Origin: Pseudomonas japonica
Lineage (GTDB): Bacteria > Pseudomonadota > Gammaproteobacteria > Pseudomonadales > Pseudomonadaceae
NCBI RefSeq assembly: GCF_900188455.1
Contig: NZ_FZOL01000004.1
Location: forward strand, 124,001-188,000
Length of the DNA stretch: 64,000 bases
Direction: 5' to 3'
The notes under the pieces were generated by a model, which saw only the letters and a program-made list of their open reading frames with translations, ran no database searches and had not been told where the DNA came from. The position numbers were made by a program, and so were the translations under genes. Shown one piece after another: positions 27,864 to 36,190 of the stretch (within the stretch, counting starts at the first letter, position 1; each line of letters starts with the position of its first letter).

Positions 27864-29261
27864 ATGACCGATCCTGTTCTGCTTGCTGAACTGATGACCC
27901 TTGTCGAGCCCGGCAAGGTCCTGACCGACGCCGCTTCCCTCGAGACCTATGGCAAGGACTGGACCAGGCATTTCCCGCCGGCGCCCTCGGCCATCGTCTT
28001 TCCGAAAAGCATCGAGCAGGTCCAGGCCATCGTCCAGTGGGCCAACCGGCACAAGGTCGCCCTGGTCCCGTCGGGCGGCCGCACCGGCCTCTCCGCCGCC
28101 GCCGTGGCGGCCAATGGCGAGGTGGTGGTGTCCTTCGACTACATGAACCGCATCCTCGACTTCAATGCCTTCGACCGCACCGTGGTCTGCCAGCCGGGAG
28201 TGATCACCGCGCAGTTGCAAGCTTTCGCCGAGGAGCAGGGCCTGTATTACCCGGTGGACTTCGCTTCTTCCGGTTCCAGTCAGATTGGCGGCAATATCGG
28301 TACCAATGCCGGCGGAATCAAGGTCATTCGCTACGGCATGACCCGCAACTGGGTCGCTGGCCTCAAGGTTGTCACCGGCGCCGGCGAGTTGCTGGAGCTG
28401 AACAAGGACCTGATCAAGAACGCCACCGGCTACGACCTGCGCCAGCTGTTCATCGGCGCCGAAGGTACCCTGGGCTTCGTGGTCGAGGCGACCATGCGCC
28501 TGGACCGGGCACCGAAGAACCTCACCGCGATGGTGCTTGGCACCCCGGATTTCGACTCCATCATGCCGGTGCTGCATGCCTTCCAGGGCAAGCTCGACCT
28601 GACCGCCTTCGAGTTCTTTTCCGACAAGGGGCTGGCCAAGATCCTCGGCCGCGGCGACGTGCCGGCGCCGTTCGAAACCGAATGCCCGTTCTATGCCCTG
28701 CTGGAATTCGAGGCGACCACCGAGGAGGTCGCCAACGACGCCCTGGCGCTGTTCGAGCACTGCGTGGAGCAGGGCTGGGTGCTCGATGGGGTGATGAGCC
28801 AGAGCGAACAGCAGCTGCGCAACCTGTGGAAGCTGCGCGAGTACCTCTCGGAAACCATCTCCCACTGGACACCCTACAAGAACGACATTTCCGTCACCGT
28901 GGCGAAAGTCCCGGCGTTCCTGCGTGATATCGACAGTATCGTCAGCACGTATTACCCGGACTTCGAAGTGGTCTGGTATGGCCATATCGGTGATGGCAAT
29001 CTGCATCTGAACATCCTCAAACCCAACGACATGAGCAAGGACGAGTTCTTCGCCAGGTGTGCCGTGGTCAACAAGCAGGTGTTCGAAACCGTCGAGAAAT
29101 ACAACGGTTCGATCTCCGCCGAGCACGGCGTCGGCATGACCAAGCGCGACTACCTCGCCTACAGCCGTTCGTCGGCGGAAATCGCATACATGAAAGCAGT
29201 CAAGGCGGTGTTCGATCCCAACGGGATCATGAACCCGGGCAAGATCTTCGCCCCCGAGTAA
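27864..29261 (+). CDS. FAD-dependent D-2-hydroxyglutarate dehydrogenase
   Basis: This 465-residue flavoprotein of the GlcD/D2HGDH family has an FAD-binding PCMH domain (about 35-220) with PSGGRTGLSAAAVA and SSQIGGNIGTNAGG. The C-terminal FAD-linked oxidase domain has GHIGDGNLHLNI (metal/substrate His) and SISAEHGVGMTKR. The sequence is close to what I recall of the Pseudomonas stutzeri enzyme that returns D-2-hydroxyglutarate to 2-oxoglutarate, thereby pulling the SerA reaction. The start at 27864 is chosen by homology. An ATG at 27840 with an AGGGTG site is an alternative adding eight residues. Confidence 0.88.
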   Translation: MTDPVLLAELMTLVEPGKVLTDAASLETYGKDWTRHFPPAPSAIVFPKSIEQVQAIVQWANRHKVALVPSGGRTGLSAAAVAANGEVVVSFDYMNRILDFNAFDRTVVCQPGVITAQLQAFAEEQGLYYPVDFASSGSSQIGGNIGTNAGGIKVIRYGMTRNWVAGLKVVTGAGELLELNKDLIKNATGYDLRQLFIGAEGTLGFVVEATMRLDRAPKNLTAMVLGTPDFDSIMPVLHAFQGKLDLTAFEFFSDKGLAKILGRGDVPAPFETECPFYALLEFEATTEEVANDALALFEHCVEQGWVLDGVMSQSEQQLRNLWKLREYLSETISHWTPYKNDISVTVAKVPAFLRDIDSIVSTYYPDFEVVWYGHIGDGNLHLNILKPNDMSKDEFFARCAVVNKQVFETVEKYNGSISAEHGVGMTKRDYLAYSRSSAEIAYMKAVKAVFDPNGIMNPGKIFAPE

Positions 29262-29298
29262 CCCGCCTCGGATTCAACCAGCGCTCCAGGAGTCGTCC

Positions 29299-29964
29299 AT
29301 GAGTTATCAACACCAATATGTAGACGGAACGCGTATCCACTTCGCTCTGGGCAAGGTGGTGTGCATCGGGCGCAACTATGCCGAACACGCCAAGGAACTG
29401 GATAACCCGATCCCCAGCGAGCCGCTGCTGTTCATCAAACCCGGCAGTTGCGTGGTGCCGTTGGACGGCGGCTTCAAGATTCCGGAAGAGCGCGGCTCGG
29501 TGCACTACGAAGCGGAAATCGCCGTGCTGCTGGGCAAATCGCTGTCGCCGCAACCCTCCGAAGAGGAAGTGCTGGACGCCATCTCCGGTTTTGCCCCGGC
29601 ACTGGACCTGACCCTGCGTGACCTGCAAGCACAGTTGAAGGAAAAGGGCCTGCCCTGGGAGCGCGCCAAGTGCTTCGACGGTGCCTGCGTCCTGCCGCCG
29701 TTCGTGGTCGGCAGCACCTTCGAAGACCTCGCCGATATCGGCATTCGCCTGACCATCAATGGCGAAGTGCGCCAGGACGGCAACAGCGCACTGATGCTCA
29801 ACCCCATCGTGGCGATGATCCAGCACATGGCGTCGCAGTTCTCCCTGCACGCTGGCGACGTGATCCTCACGGGCACACCAGCGGGCGTCGGGCCGCTGAA
29901 TGTCGGGGATGAACTGGTTCTGGAACTGCCGGGCGTCAGCCGTTTCGAAGGCCGGGTGCTCTGA
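29299..29964 (+). CDS. Fumarylacetoacetate hydrolase family protein
   Basis: This 221-residue protein starts with KVVCIGRNYAEHAKELDN and has EAEIAVLLGK plus ILTGTPAGVGPL, the metal and acyl-pyruvate signature of the FahD1/YcgM group. Such enzymes act as acylpyruvases or oxaloacetate decarboxylases/tautomerases. It follows the hydroxyglutarate dehydrogenase by 37 bp with a GGAG site, so the two likely share a transcript. The exact substrate is inferred, not seen. Confidence 0.9.
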   Translation: MSYQHQYVDGTRIHFALGKVVCIGRNYAEHAKELDNPIPSEPLLFIKPGSCVVPLDGGFKIPEERGSVHYEAEIAVLLGKSLSPQPSEEEVLDAISGFAPALDLTLRDLQAQLKEKGLPWERAKCFDGACVLPPFVVGSTFEDLADIGIRLTINGEVRQDGNSALMLNPIVAMIQHMASQFSLHAGDVILTGTPAGVGPLNVGDELVLELPGVSRFEGRVL

Positions 29965-29975
29965 CCCGGGCGGCG

Positions 29976-30000
29976 CGGGACGGCCAGCATGGTCGTCCCG
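29976..30000 (+). terminator. Hairpin after the fumarylacetoacetase-family gene
   Basis: CGGGACG pairs with CGTCCCG around an 11-nt loop just after the stop codon. No direct U-run follows, so it is a weak terminator at best. Confidence 0.4.
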
Positions 30001-30114
30001 GCCTTCTGTCAATGCACTTCATCGGCTTTTGCTTTTTTTTCACAAAACATCTGGATAATTCCTACCCGGTCTTCTGGCTGCGTCCGTCAGCCGGGATAAC
30101 AACAGGAATCATCG

Positions 30115-31056
30115 ATGGCCACCCCCCTCACTTCTCGCACCCCTGGCGACCCCCTGTCGTCCGGACGCAAGCGTCCCATCGCCCGGCGCTGGTCTACCTG
30201 GCTGGCGACCGCGGCCGTGATCGGTTATGGCGTGGCCATCGCCATGCATTGGGACGACCGTGGTCTGCTCTGGCTGCAGGAGCGCTTCCAGAGCCAGGTC
30301 GAGCAGAAGGCCAGTATCTGGCTGCCCGATTACCATGCTGATATCGACGCCAAGGTGCTGCCGGGCATGGAGGATGACGAGGCCTCGGACCTTTCCTATG
30401 ACCCACAGCGCAAGACGCTGTTCGCGGTGATGGGCAAGAACCCGTTCCTGGTCGAGCTGAACCTGAATGGCGACGTGCTGCGCAAGCTGCCGCTGGTGGG
30501 CTGGGCCAACCCGGAGGGTGTCGCGGTGATGGCGGACGGGCGTCTGGCCATCGTCGACGAGCGTAACCATGATCTCGTCCTGGTCAGCCTCGACGACTCG
30601 ACGCGCGAGCTCAACATCAAGGACTTCCCGCGCTACGATCTTGGCCCCTCGGAAAACCAGAACAAGGCCTTCGAAGCCATCGCCTGGGACCCGGCGCAGC
30701 AGCGCCTGCTGCTTGGCGAAGAGCGCCCCCCGCGGCTGTTCACCTGGCGCACCGATGGCCGCTCGGCGCTGAGCGGGACCAAGCAGGAACTGCCCAACGA
30801 CGATCTCGACCTGCGCAACCTCTCCGCCCTCGGCATCGACCCGCGCACCGGACACATGCTGGCCCTGTCGGCGGACTCGAACATGCTCCTGGAGCTGAAC
30901 GAGCAGGGCGAGCAGGTCAGCTTCATGACCCTGCTCGGCGGCTTCAACGGCCTGGAAAAGCGCATTCCCCGTGCCGAAGGCGTGGCAATGGACGAGGCGG
31001 GCACGTTGTACATGGTCAGCGAGCCGAACCTGTTCTATCGCTTTCGCAAGGAATGA
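30115..31056 (+). CDS. SdiA-regulated-domain protein (YjiK-like), copy 1
   Basis: This 313-residue protein has an N-terminal membrane anchor (about 25-45) and an extracytoplasmic beta-propeller-like domain of the SdiA-regulated (YjiK) family. The propeller-blade pattern DLSYDPQRKTLFAVMGKNPF recurs. Its end, EGVAMDEAGTLYMVSEPNLF, is nearly repeated in the next gene. Function is unknown; propellers of this kind resemble phytase-like or lactonase-like folds. It is preceded by an ordinary promoter-sized gap. Confidence 0.82.
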   Translation: MATPLTSRTPGDPLSSGRKRPIARRWSTWLATAAVIGYGVAIAMHWDDRGLLWLQERFQSQVEQKASIWLPDYHADIDAKVLPGMEDDEASDLSYDPQRKTLFAVMGKNPFLVELNLNGDVLRKLPLVGWANPEGVAVMADGRLAIVDERNHDLVLVSLDDSTRELNIKDFPRYDLGPSENQNKAFEAIAWDPAQQRLLLGEERPPRLFTWRTDGRSALSGTKQELPNDDLDLRNLSALGIDPRTGHMLALSADSNMLLELNEQGEQVSFMTLLGGFNGLEKRIPRAEGVAMDEAGTLYMVSEPNLFYRFRKE

Positions 31057-31151
31057 TGCGCGGCGATTTTTCCGATAGTGGCATTAAGCTTCGATTCAGC
31101 TGAACATGGTTAGATTCAGGCCGTTTCGATTCCCCGCCAGAGTCCTTCCCG

Positions 31152-32051
31152 ATGCGTCTGCGAATTTCCCTGCTTGCCTTGCTTGCCGCCCTGCTGGCTG
31201 TCCTGCTTTTCGCGGGACAGCACTACCGCCTGTTCGAACGCGGCTGGTTCAACCTCAAGACCTGGTGGCAACCGGCCGAGCAGAGCATCGGGCTTGACCG
31301 CTACAAGGTCGTGATCGAGGCGCAACCCATCGAGGGCCTGGACAAGGACATCTCCGCGCTGACCTTCGATCCGGACCGCAACAGCCTGTTTACCGTGACC
31401 AACAAGGATCCCGAGCTGATCGAGCTGTCGCTGGACGGCCGGATCCTGCGCCGCGTGCCGCTGACCGGCTTCGGCGATCCGGAGGCGGTCGAGTATGTCG
31501 GCCGCGACAGCTACGTGATCACCGACGAGCGCGAGCAGCGCCTGATTCGTGTGCGCCTGACCGACGACACGCCCTTTCTCGACGCCAAGGATGCCGAGCA
31601 GTTGACCCTGGGGATCGGCCTCAACGGCAACAAGGGTTTCGAGGGGCTGGCCTTCGACCAGCAGGGCAAGCGCCTGTTCGTGGCCAAGGAGCGCGACCCG
31701 ATGCTGATCTACGAGGTGCATGGCTTCCCCCATGACAATCCGGAGCAGCCGTATGCCGTGCATGTGGTCCAGGACCGCAAGCGCGATTCGCGTTTGTTCG
31801 TGCGGGATCTGTCGAGCCTGCAGTTCGACGAGCGCAGTGGGCATCTGCTGGCGCTGTCGGACGAGTCGAAGCTGGTGCTGGAGCTGGATGTGAAGGGCCG
31901 GCCGCTGGCGAGCATGTCGCTGCGCAAGGGTTTTCAGGACCTGAAACAGAGCGTGCCGCAGGCGGAGGGGATCGCCATGGATGATGCGGGGACGTTGTAT
32001 CTGGTGAGTGAGCCGAATCTGTTCTACGTGTTCAAGCAGTCGGCGCAGTAG
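31152..32051 (+). CDS. SdiA-regulated-domain protein (YjiK-like), copy 2
   Basis: This 299-residue tandem paralogue of the previous gene has an N-terminal anchor (LLALLAALLAVLLFAG) and the same beta-propeller-type domain. It shares the ending EGIAMDDAGTLYLVSEPNLF with copy 1, but the middle has diverged strongly. The 95-bp spacing allows a shared transcript. It is convergent with rpiA. Why two copies are kept is unknown. Confidence 0.82.
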   Translation: MRLRISLLALLAALLAVLLFAGQHYRLFERGWFNLKTWWQPAEQSIGLDRYKVVIEAQPIEGLDKDISALTFDPDRNSLFTVTNKDPELIELSLDGRILRRVPLTGFGDPEAVEYVGRDSYVITDEREQRLIRVRLTDDTPFLDAKDAEQLTLGIGLNGNKGFEGLAFDQQGKRLFVAKERDPMLIYEVHGFPHDNPEQPYAVHVVQDRKRDSRLFVRDLSSLQFDERSGHLLALSDESKLVLELDVKGRPLASMSLRKGFQDLKQSVPQAEGIAMDDAGTLYLVSEPNLFYVFKQSAQ

Positions 32052-32067
32052 TCATCCGGGACCGCGA

Positions 32068-32086
32068 GGGCCTGCGGAGCAGGCCC
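32068..32086. terminator. Small hairpin between convergent genes
   Basis: GGGCCTG pairs with CAGGCCC around a 5-nt loop between the SdiA-regulated gene and rpiA. It lacks a U-run. Confidence 0.4.
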
Positions 32087-32097
32087 GAAACAGGCGA

Positions 32098-32769
32098 TCA
32101 CGCCTTCAGGGTCTTGACCCCTTCCGAAGTACCCAGCAACAGCAGGTCCGCCGGCCGCGCCGCGAACAGGCCGTTGGTGACCACGCCGACGATGGCGTTG
32201 ATCTGCGCTTCCAGCTCCACCGGGTTGGTGATCTGCAGGTTGTGCACGTCGAGGATGATGTTGCCGTTGTCGGTCAGCACGCCCTCGCGGTACACCGGAT
32301 CGCCGCCCAGCTTCACCAGTTGGCGGGCGACGTGGCTGCGGGCCATCGGGATCACTTCCACCGGCAGCGGGAAGGCGCCCAGCACCGGCACCAGCTTGCT
32401 GGCGTCGGCGATGCAGATGAATTTCCGGGCCACGGCCGCGACGATCTTCTCACGGGTCAGGGCCGCGCCGCCGCCCTTGATCAGGTTCAGGTGCTCGTCG
32501 CTCTCGTCGGCGCCGTCGACGTAGAACTCCAGCTCGCTCACGGTGTTCAGCTCGTAGACCGGGATGCCATGGCCCTTCAGGCGCGCGGCGGTGGCTTCGG
32601 AGCTGGCCACGGCACCGTCGAAGGCGGTCTTGTGCTTGGCCAGGGCGTCGATGAAACAGTTGGCGGTCGAGCCGGTGCCGACGCCGACGATGCTCTTGTC
32701 ATCGAGGCTCGGCAGAATGAAATCGACGGCGGCCTGGGCGACGGCCTGTTTGAGTTGGTCCTGGGTCAT
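32098..32769 (-). CDS. rpiA: Ribose-5-phosphate isomerase A
   Basis: This 223-residue protein has the RpiA motifs [21 protein letters not shown] (catalytic acid region), [16 protein letters not shown] and the Lys/Glu active-site region. It interconverts ribose-5-phosphate and ribulose-5-phosphate in the pentose phosphate pathway. The frame is open upstream, but the family start MTQDQLKQ at 32769 is preferred. It is divergent from ilvA with 133 bp between, a common Pseudomonas arrangement. Confidence 0.96.
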   Translation of the reverse strand: MTQDQLKQAVAQAAVDFILPSLDDKSIVGVGTGSTANCFIDALAKHKTAFDGAVASSEATAARLKGHGIPVYELNTVSELEFYVDGADESDEHLNLIKGGGAALTREKIVAAVARKFICIADASKLVPVLGAFPLPVEVIPMARSHVARQLVKLGGDPVYREGVLTDNGNIILDVHNLQITNPVELEAQINAIVGVVTNGLFAARPADLLLLGTSEGVKTLKA

Positions 32770-32902
32770 GCGGGCTCCGAAGCGGGGGAGTATCGTGAAG
32801 CCGGGCATTATAGCGGCTAAAACCCCTGACTTGCTGTGGTCGCCCGACAAGGCGCTGGGGTAGACTCCGGTCCCCCGTCCAGCCGCCTGTGATGCACGCC
32901 CG

Positions 32903-34414
32903 ATGCTCGAACAGTACGTCAAGAAGATCCTCACCTCGCGCGTCTATGACGTCGCCGTGGAAACCCCTCTGCAAGCCGCCGGCCAGCTGAGCAAGCGCCT
33001 CGGCAACCAGGTGCTGCTAAAGCGCGAGGACCTGCAGCCGGTGTTCTCCTTCAAGATCCGCGGCGCCTACAACAAGCTGGCGCAGCTGAGCGTGGAAGAG
33101 CGCGCCCGCGGCGTGGTCACCGCCTCGGCCGGCAACCATGCCCAGGGCCTGGCCCTGGCGGCGAAGGAAATGGGGGTCAAGGCGACCATCGTGATGCCGC
33201 GCACCACCCCGGAAATCAAGGTCGAGGGCGTGCGCTCCCGCGGCGGCAAGGTAGTCCTGCACGGCGACTCCTTCCCCGAGGCGCTGGCCTATTCGCTGAA
33301 GCTGGTCGAGGAAAAGGGCTTCGTCTACGTCCACCCCTACGACGACCCGCACACCATCGCGGGCCAGGGCACCGTGGCCATGGAGATCCTCCGTCAGCAC
33401 CCGGGGCGCCTCGATGCGATCTTCGTTCCGGTCGGCGGTGGCGGGTTGATCGCCGGGATCGCCGCCTACGTCAAGTACCTGCGTCCCGAGATCCGCATCG
33501 TCGGCGTCGAACCGGACGACTCCAACTGCCTGCAGGCCGCCATGGCCGCCGGTGAGCGCGTGGTGCTGCCGCAGGTCGGGCTGTTCGCCGATGGCGTCGC
33601 GGTGGCGCAGATCGGCCAGCACACCTTCGATATCTGCAAGCAATACGTCGATGAGGTCATTACCGTCAGCACCGACGAGATCTGCGCGGCGATCAAGGAC
33701 ATCTACGACGACACCCGCTCGATCACCGAGCCGGCCGGCGCCCTGGGCGTGGCCGGGATCAAGAAGTACGTGGAGCAGCGCGGCGTCAGCGGCCAGACCC
33801 TGGTGGCCATCGACTCCGGCGCCAACGTCAACTTCGACCGCCTGCGTCATGTCGCCGAGCGCGCCGAGTTGGGCGAGGGGCGCGAGGCCATCATCGCCGT
33901 GACCATTCCCGAGCAGCCGGGCAGCTTCAAGGCCTTCTGCGAGGCGATCGGCAAGCGCCAGATCACCGAATTCAACTACCGCTACCACACCGGCGGCGAA
34001 GCACACATCTTCGTCGGCGTGCAGACCCACCCCGAGACCGACCCGCGCAGCGCGCTGATCCAGCACCTGACCGAGCAGGGTTTCCCGGTGCTGGACATGA
34101 CCGACAACGAACTGGCCAAGCTGCACCTGCGGCACATGGTCGGCGGGCACGCCGAGGTCGCCGACGAGCTGGTGCTGCGCTTCGAGTTCCCCGAGCGTCC
34201 GGGTGCGCTGTTCAACTTCCTCAACAAGCTGGGCGGGCGCTGGAACATCTCGATGTTCCACTACCGCAACCACGGCGCGGCGGACGGTCGCGTGGTCGCC
34301 GGCCTGCAGGTGCCGGCGGACGAGCGCCACCTGGTGCCGGCGGCGCTGGAGAAGATCGGCTACCCGTACTGGGACGAAACCGGCAACCCGGCGTACCGGC
34401 TGTTCCTCGGCTGA
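32903..34414 (+). CDS. ilvA: Threonine ammonia-lyase, biosynthetic
   Basis: This 503-residue PLP enzyme deaminates threonine to 2-oxobutyrate for isoleucine synthesis. The PLP Lys is K51 in [10 protein letters not shown]. The phosphate-binding loop is GGGGLIAG, and [11 protein letters not shown] is also present. Two ACT-like regulatory domains fill the C-terminal third (about 325-503) and bind isoleucine and valine in this class. It is divergent from rpiA and followed 39 bp later by a small membrane-protein gene. Confidence 0.95.
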   Translation: MLEQYVKKILTSRVYDVAVETPLQAAGQLSKRLGNQVLLKREDLQPVFSFKIRGAYNKLAQLSVEERARGVVTASAGNHAQGLALAAKEMGVKATIVMPRTTPEIKVEGVRSRGGKVVLHGDSFPEALAYSLKLVEEKGFVYVHPYDDPHTIAGQGTVAMEILRQHPGRLDAIFVPVGGGGLIAGIAAYVKYLRPEIRIVGVEPDDSNCLQAAMAAGERVVLPQVGLFADGVAVAQIGQHTFDICKQYVDEVITVSTDEICAAIKDIYDDTRSITEPAGALGVAGIKKYVEQRGVSGQTLVAIDSGANVNFDRLRHVAERAELGEGREAIIAVTIPEQPGSFKAFCEAIGKRQITEFNYRYHTGGEAHIFVGVQTHPETDPRSALIQHLTEQGFPVLDMTDNELAKLHLRHMVGGHAEVADELVLRFEFPERPGALFNFLNKLGGRWNISMFHYRNHGAADGRVVAGLQVPADERHLVPAALEKIGYPYWDETGNPAYRLFLG

Positions 34415-34453
34415 ACGGCTACGCTTTGAGCAACGCCCGAGGAAATTGCACCC

Positions 34454-34882
34454 ATGGAAAGCCTGACCGCCCTGAAAGTCGCCCACGTACTGGCCCTCGT
34501 CCTGCTGCTGGGCAGTGCGATGGGGCTGGCGGTCTGGACCTGGCGCGCACGGCGCGGGGGTGACGCGGCGGTCTACGGGCGGCTGCTGGCGCGTCCGCAG
34601 GGCTTTCTCTGGCTGCTGATGGGCGTGTGCCTGGCGAGCCTGCCGTTCACCGGATGGTGGCTGGTGCATCGGGTGGGCTGGCCGCTGGGACAGACCTGGG
34701 TGCTGGGCTCAAGCCTGCTTTATACCTTCGGCGCACTGGCCTGGTTCTGGCTGCTGACGCGGGTCAATCGCCTGCGCACCGAACCGGCCAAGGGCAAACC
34801 GCAGTTCACCCTGGCCCTGGCGCTGTTCAGTGGCGTGTGTTTCCTTGCCATTGCCGGCCTGATGGGCGCCAGGCCGGTCTGA
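34454..34882 (+). CDS. Small integral membrane protein (DUF2269-like)
   Basis: This 142-residue protein has four predicted transmembrane segments (about 8-27, 48-70, 80-102, 120-138). Its N-terminal KVAHVLALVLLLGSAMG is typical of DUF2269 proteins, where the His near the first segment is conserved. Function is unknown. It follows ilvA closely and is convergent with the HAD phosphatase gene. Confidence 0.7.
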   Translation: MESLTALKVAHVLALVLLLGSAMGLAVWTWRARRGGDAAVYGRLLARPQGFLWLLMGVCLASLPFTGWWLVHRVGWPLGQTWVLGSSLLYTFGALAWFWLLTRVNRLRTEPAKGKPQFTLALALFSGVCFLAIAGLMGARPV

Positions 34883-34888
34883 GGCCAG

Positions 34889-35545
34889 TCAATCGCGCAG
34901 GCTGATCACCGGCCAGCCGCGTTTCTCGGCCTCGGCGCGCAGGTTCGGGTCCGGATCGACCGCCACCGGGTTGTCCACCTGTTCCAGCAGCGGCAGGTCA
35001 TTCATCGAGTCGCTGTAGAAGTGGCTGCCTTCCAGGTTCAGACCGTTCTCTTCCAGCCAGCGGCGCAGGCGCGTCACCTTGCCGTCGCGGAAGCACGGCA
35101 CGTCGATGCTGCGGCCGGTGTAGCGGCCGTCGACCATCTCGCACTCGGTGGCGAGCAGGGTTTCCACGTCGAGACGCTTGGCGATCGGCCCGGTGATGAA
35201 ACGGTTGGTGGCGGTGATGATGACCAGCTTGTCGCCGGCATCGCGGTGCTTCTTCAGCAAGGCCAGGGCCTTGGGCAGGATGATCGGTTCGACGCAGTCG
35301 CGCATGAAGTCGCCATGCCATTCGTCGAGCTGGGCCATCTCGGTGGTGGCCAGGATCTCCAGGCTGAAGTTCAGGTAGGCCTGCAGGTCCAGCTTGCCGG
35401 CCAGGTAGTCCTGATAGAAGGCATCGTTGCGGTTCTGGTACTCCACCGGGTCGAGAATGCCGCGGGCGCACAGGTAGTCGCCCCAGGCGTGGTCGCTGTC
35501 GCCGCCGAGGAGTGTGTTGTCCAGATCGAATAAAGCCAGGCGCAT
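34889..35545 (-). CDS. HAD-family hydrolase (SerB-like subclass IB)
   Basis: This 218-residue phosphatase has motif [11 protein letters not shown] at the very start. Motif II is in IITATNR, and motif III/IV includes [12 protein letters not shown]. The cap between motifs I and II is helical (type C1), as in phosphoserine phosphatase and CicA-like proteins. The frame extends upstream, but motif I at residues 5-9 fixes the start at 35545. It is divergent from rppH. The substrate is unknown. Confidence 0.88.
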   Translation of the reverse strand: MRLALFDLDNTLLGGDSDHAWGDYLCARGILDPVEYQNRNDAFYQDYLAGKLDLQAYLNFSLEILATTEMAQLDEWHGDFMRDCVEPIILPKALALLKKHRDAGDKLVIITATNRFITGPIAKRLDVETLLATECEMVDGRYTGRSIDVPCFRDGKVTRLRRWLEENGLNLEGSHFYSDSMNDLPLLEQVDNPVAVDPDPNLRAEAEKRGWPVISLRD

Positions 35546-35688
35546 TGAAGAGTCACTCGCATAACATCTGAAAAGTCCCACAGAATACGGACTTTTCACG
35601 ACGCTGCACATAAGGTATGGCGGGCGCGTTGCTGGGCTTGCTGGCTTTGTGGAACAATGCGGCGACATGCGTTTGCGAGGCTGCTGCC

Positions 35689-36168
35689 GTGATCGACCCC
35701 GATGGTTTTCGCCCCAATGTCGGGATCATTCTCACGAATGATCTTGGACAGGTGCTATGGGCTCGGCGAATCAACCAGGACGCCTGGCAGTTTCCACAAG
35801 GCGGGATCAATCCCGACGAAACGCCGGAAGACGCGTTGTATCGCGAGCTGAACGAAGAAGTAGGCCTTGAGCGTCAGGATGTGGAAATTCTTGCCTGCAC
35901 CCGTGGCTGGTTGCGTTATCGTTTACCCCAACGTCTGGTCCGGACCCACAGCCAGCCGCTGTGCATCGGCCAGAAACAGAAGTGGTTCCTGCTGCGCCTG
36001 GTGTCCAACGAGCAGCGGGTGCGGATGGACCTCACCGGCAAACCGGAGTTCGATGGCTGGCGCTGGGTCAGCTATTGGTACCCGCTGGGCCAGGTGGTGA
36101 CATTCAAGCGCGAAGTGTATCGCCGCGCGCTCAAAGAGCTTGCCCCGCGCCTGCTGGCGCGCGACTGA
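35689..36168 (+). CDS. rppH: RNA pyrophosphohydrolase
   Basis: This 159-residue Nudix hydrolase removes pyrophosphate from 5'-triphosphorylated mRNA and so triggers decay. The full Nudix box is present at about residues 38-60 ([17 protein letters not shown] continuing into NEEVGL). The start is a GTG at 35689, matching the family start [13 protein letters not shown]. Its stop lies 22 bp before ptsP, the usual pairing in gammaproteobacteria. Confidence 0.95.
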   Translation: MIDPDGFRPNVGIILTNDLGQVLWARRINQDAWQFPQGGINPDETPEDALYRELNEEVGLERQDVEILACTRGWLRYRLPQRLVRTHSQPLCIGQKQKWFLLRLVSNEQRVRMDLTGKPEFDGWRWVSYWYPLGQVVTFKREVYRRALKELAPRLLARD

Positions 36169-36190
36169 CGACGGAGTTCGACCCCGAGCC

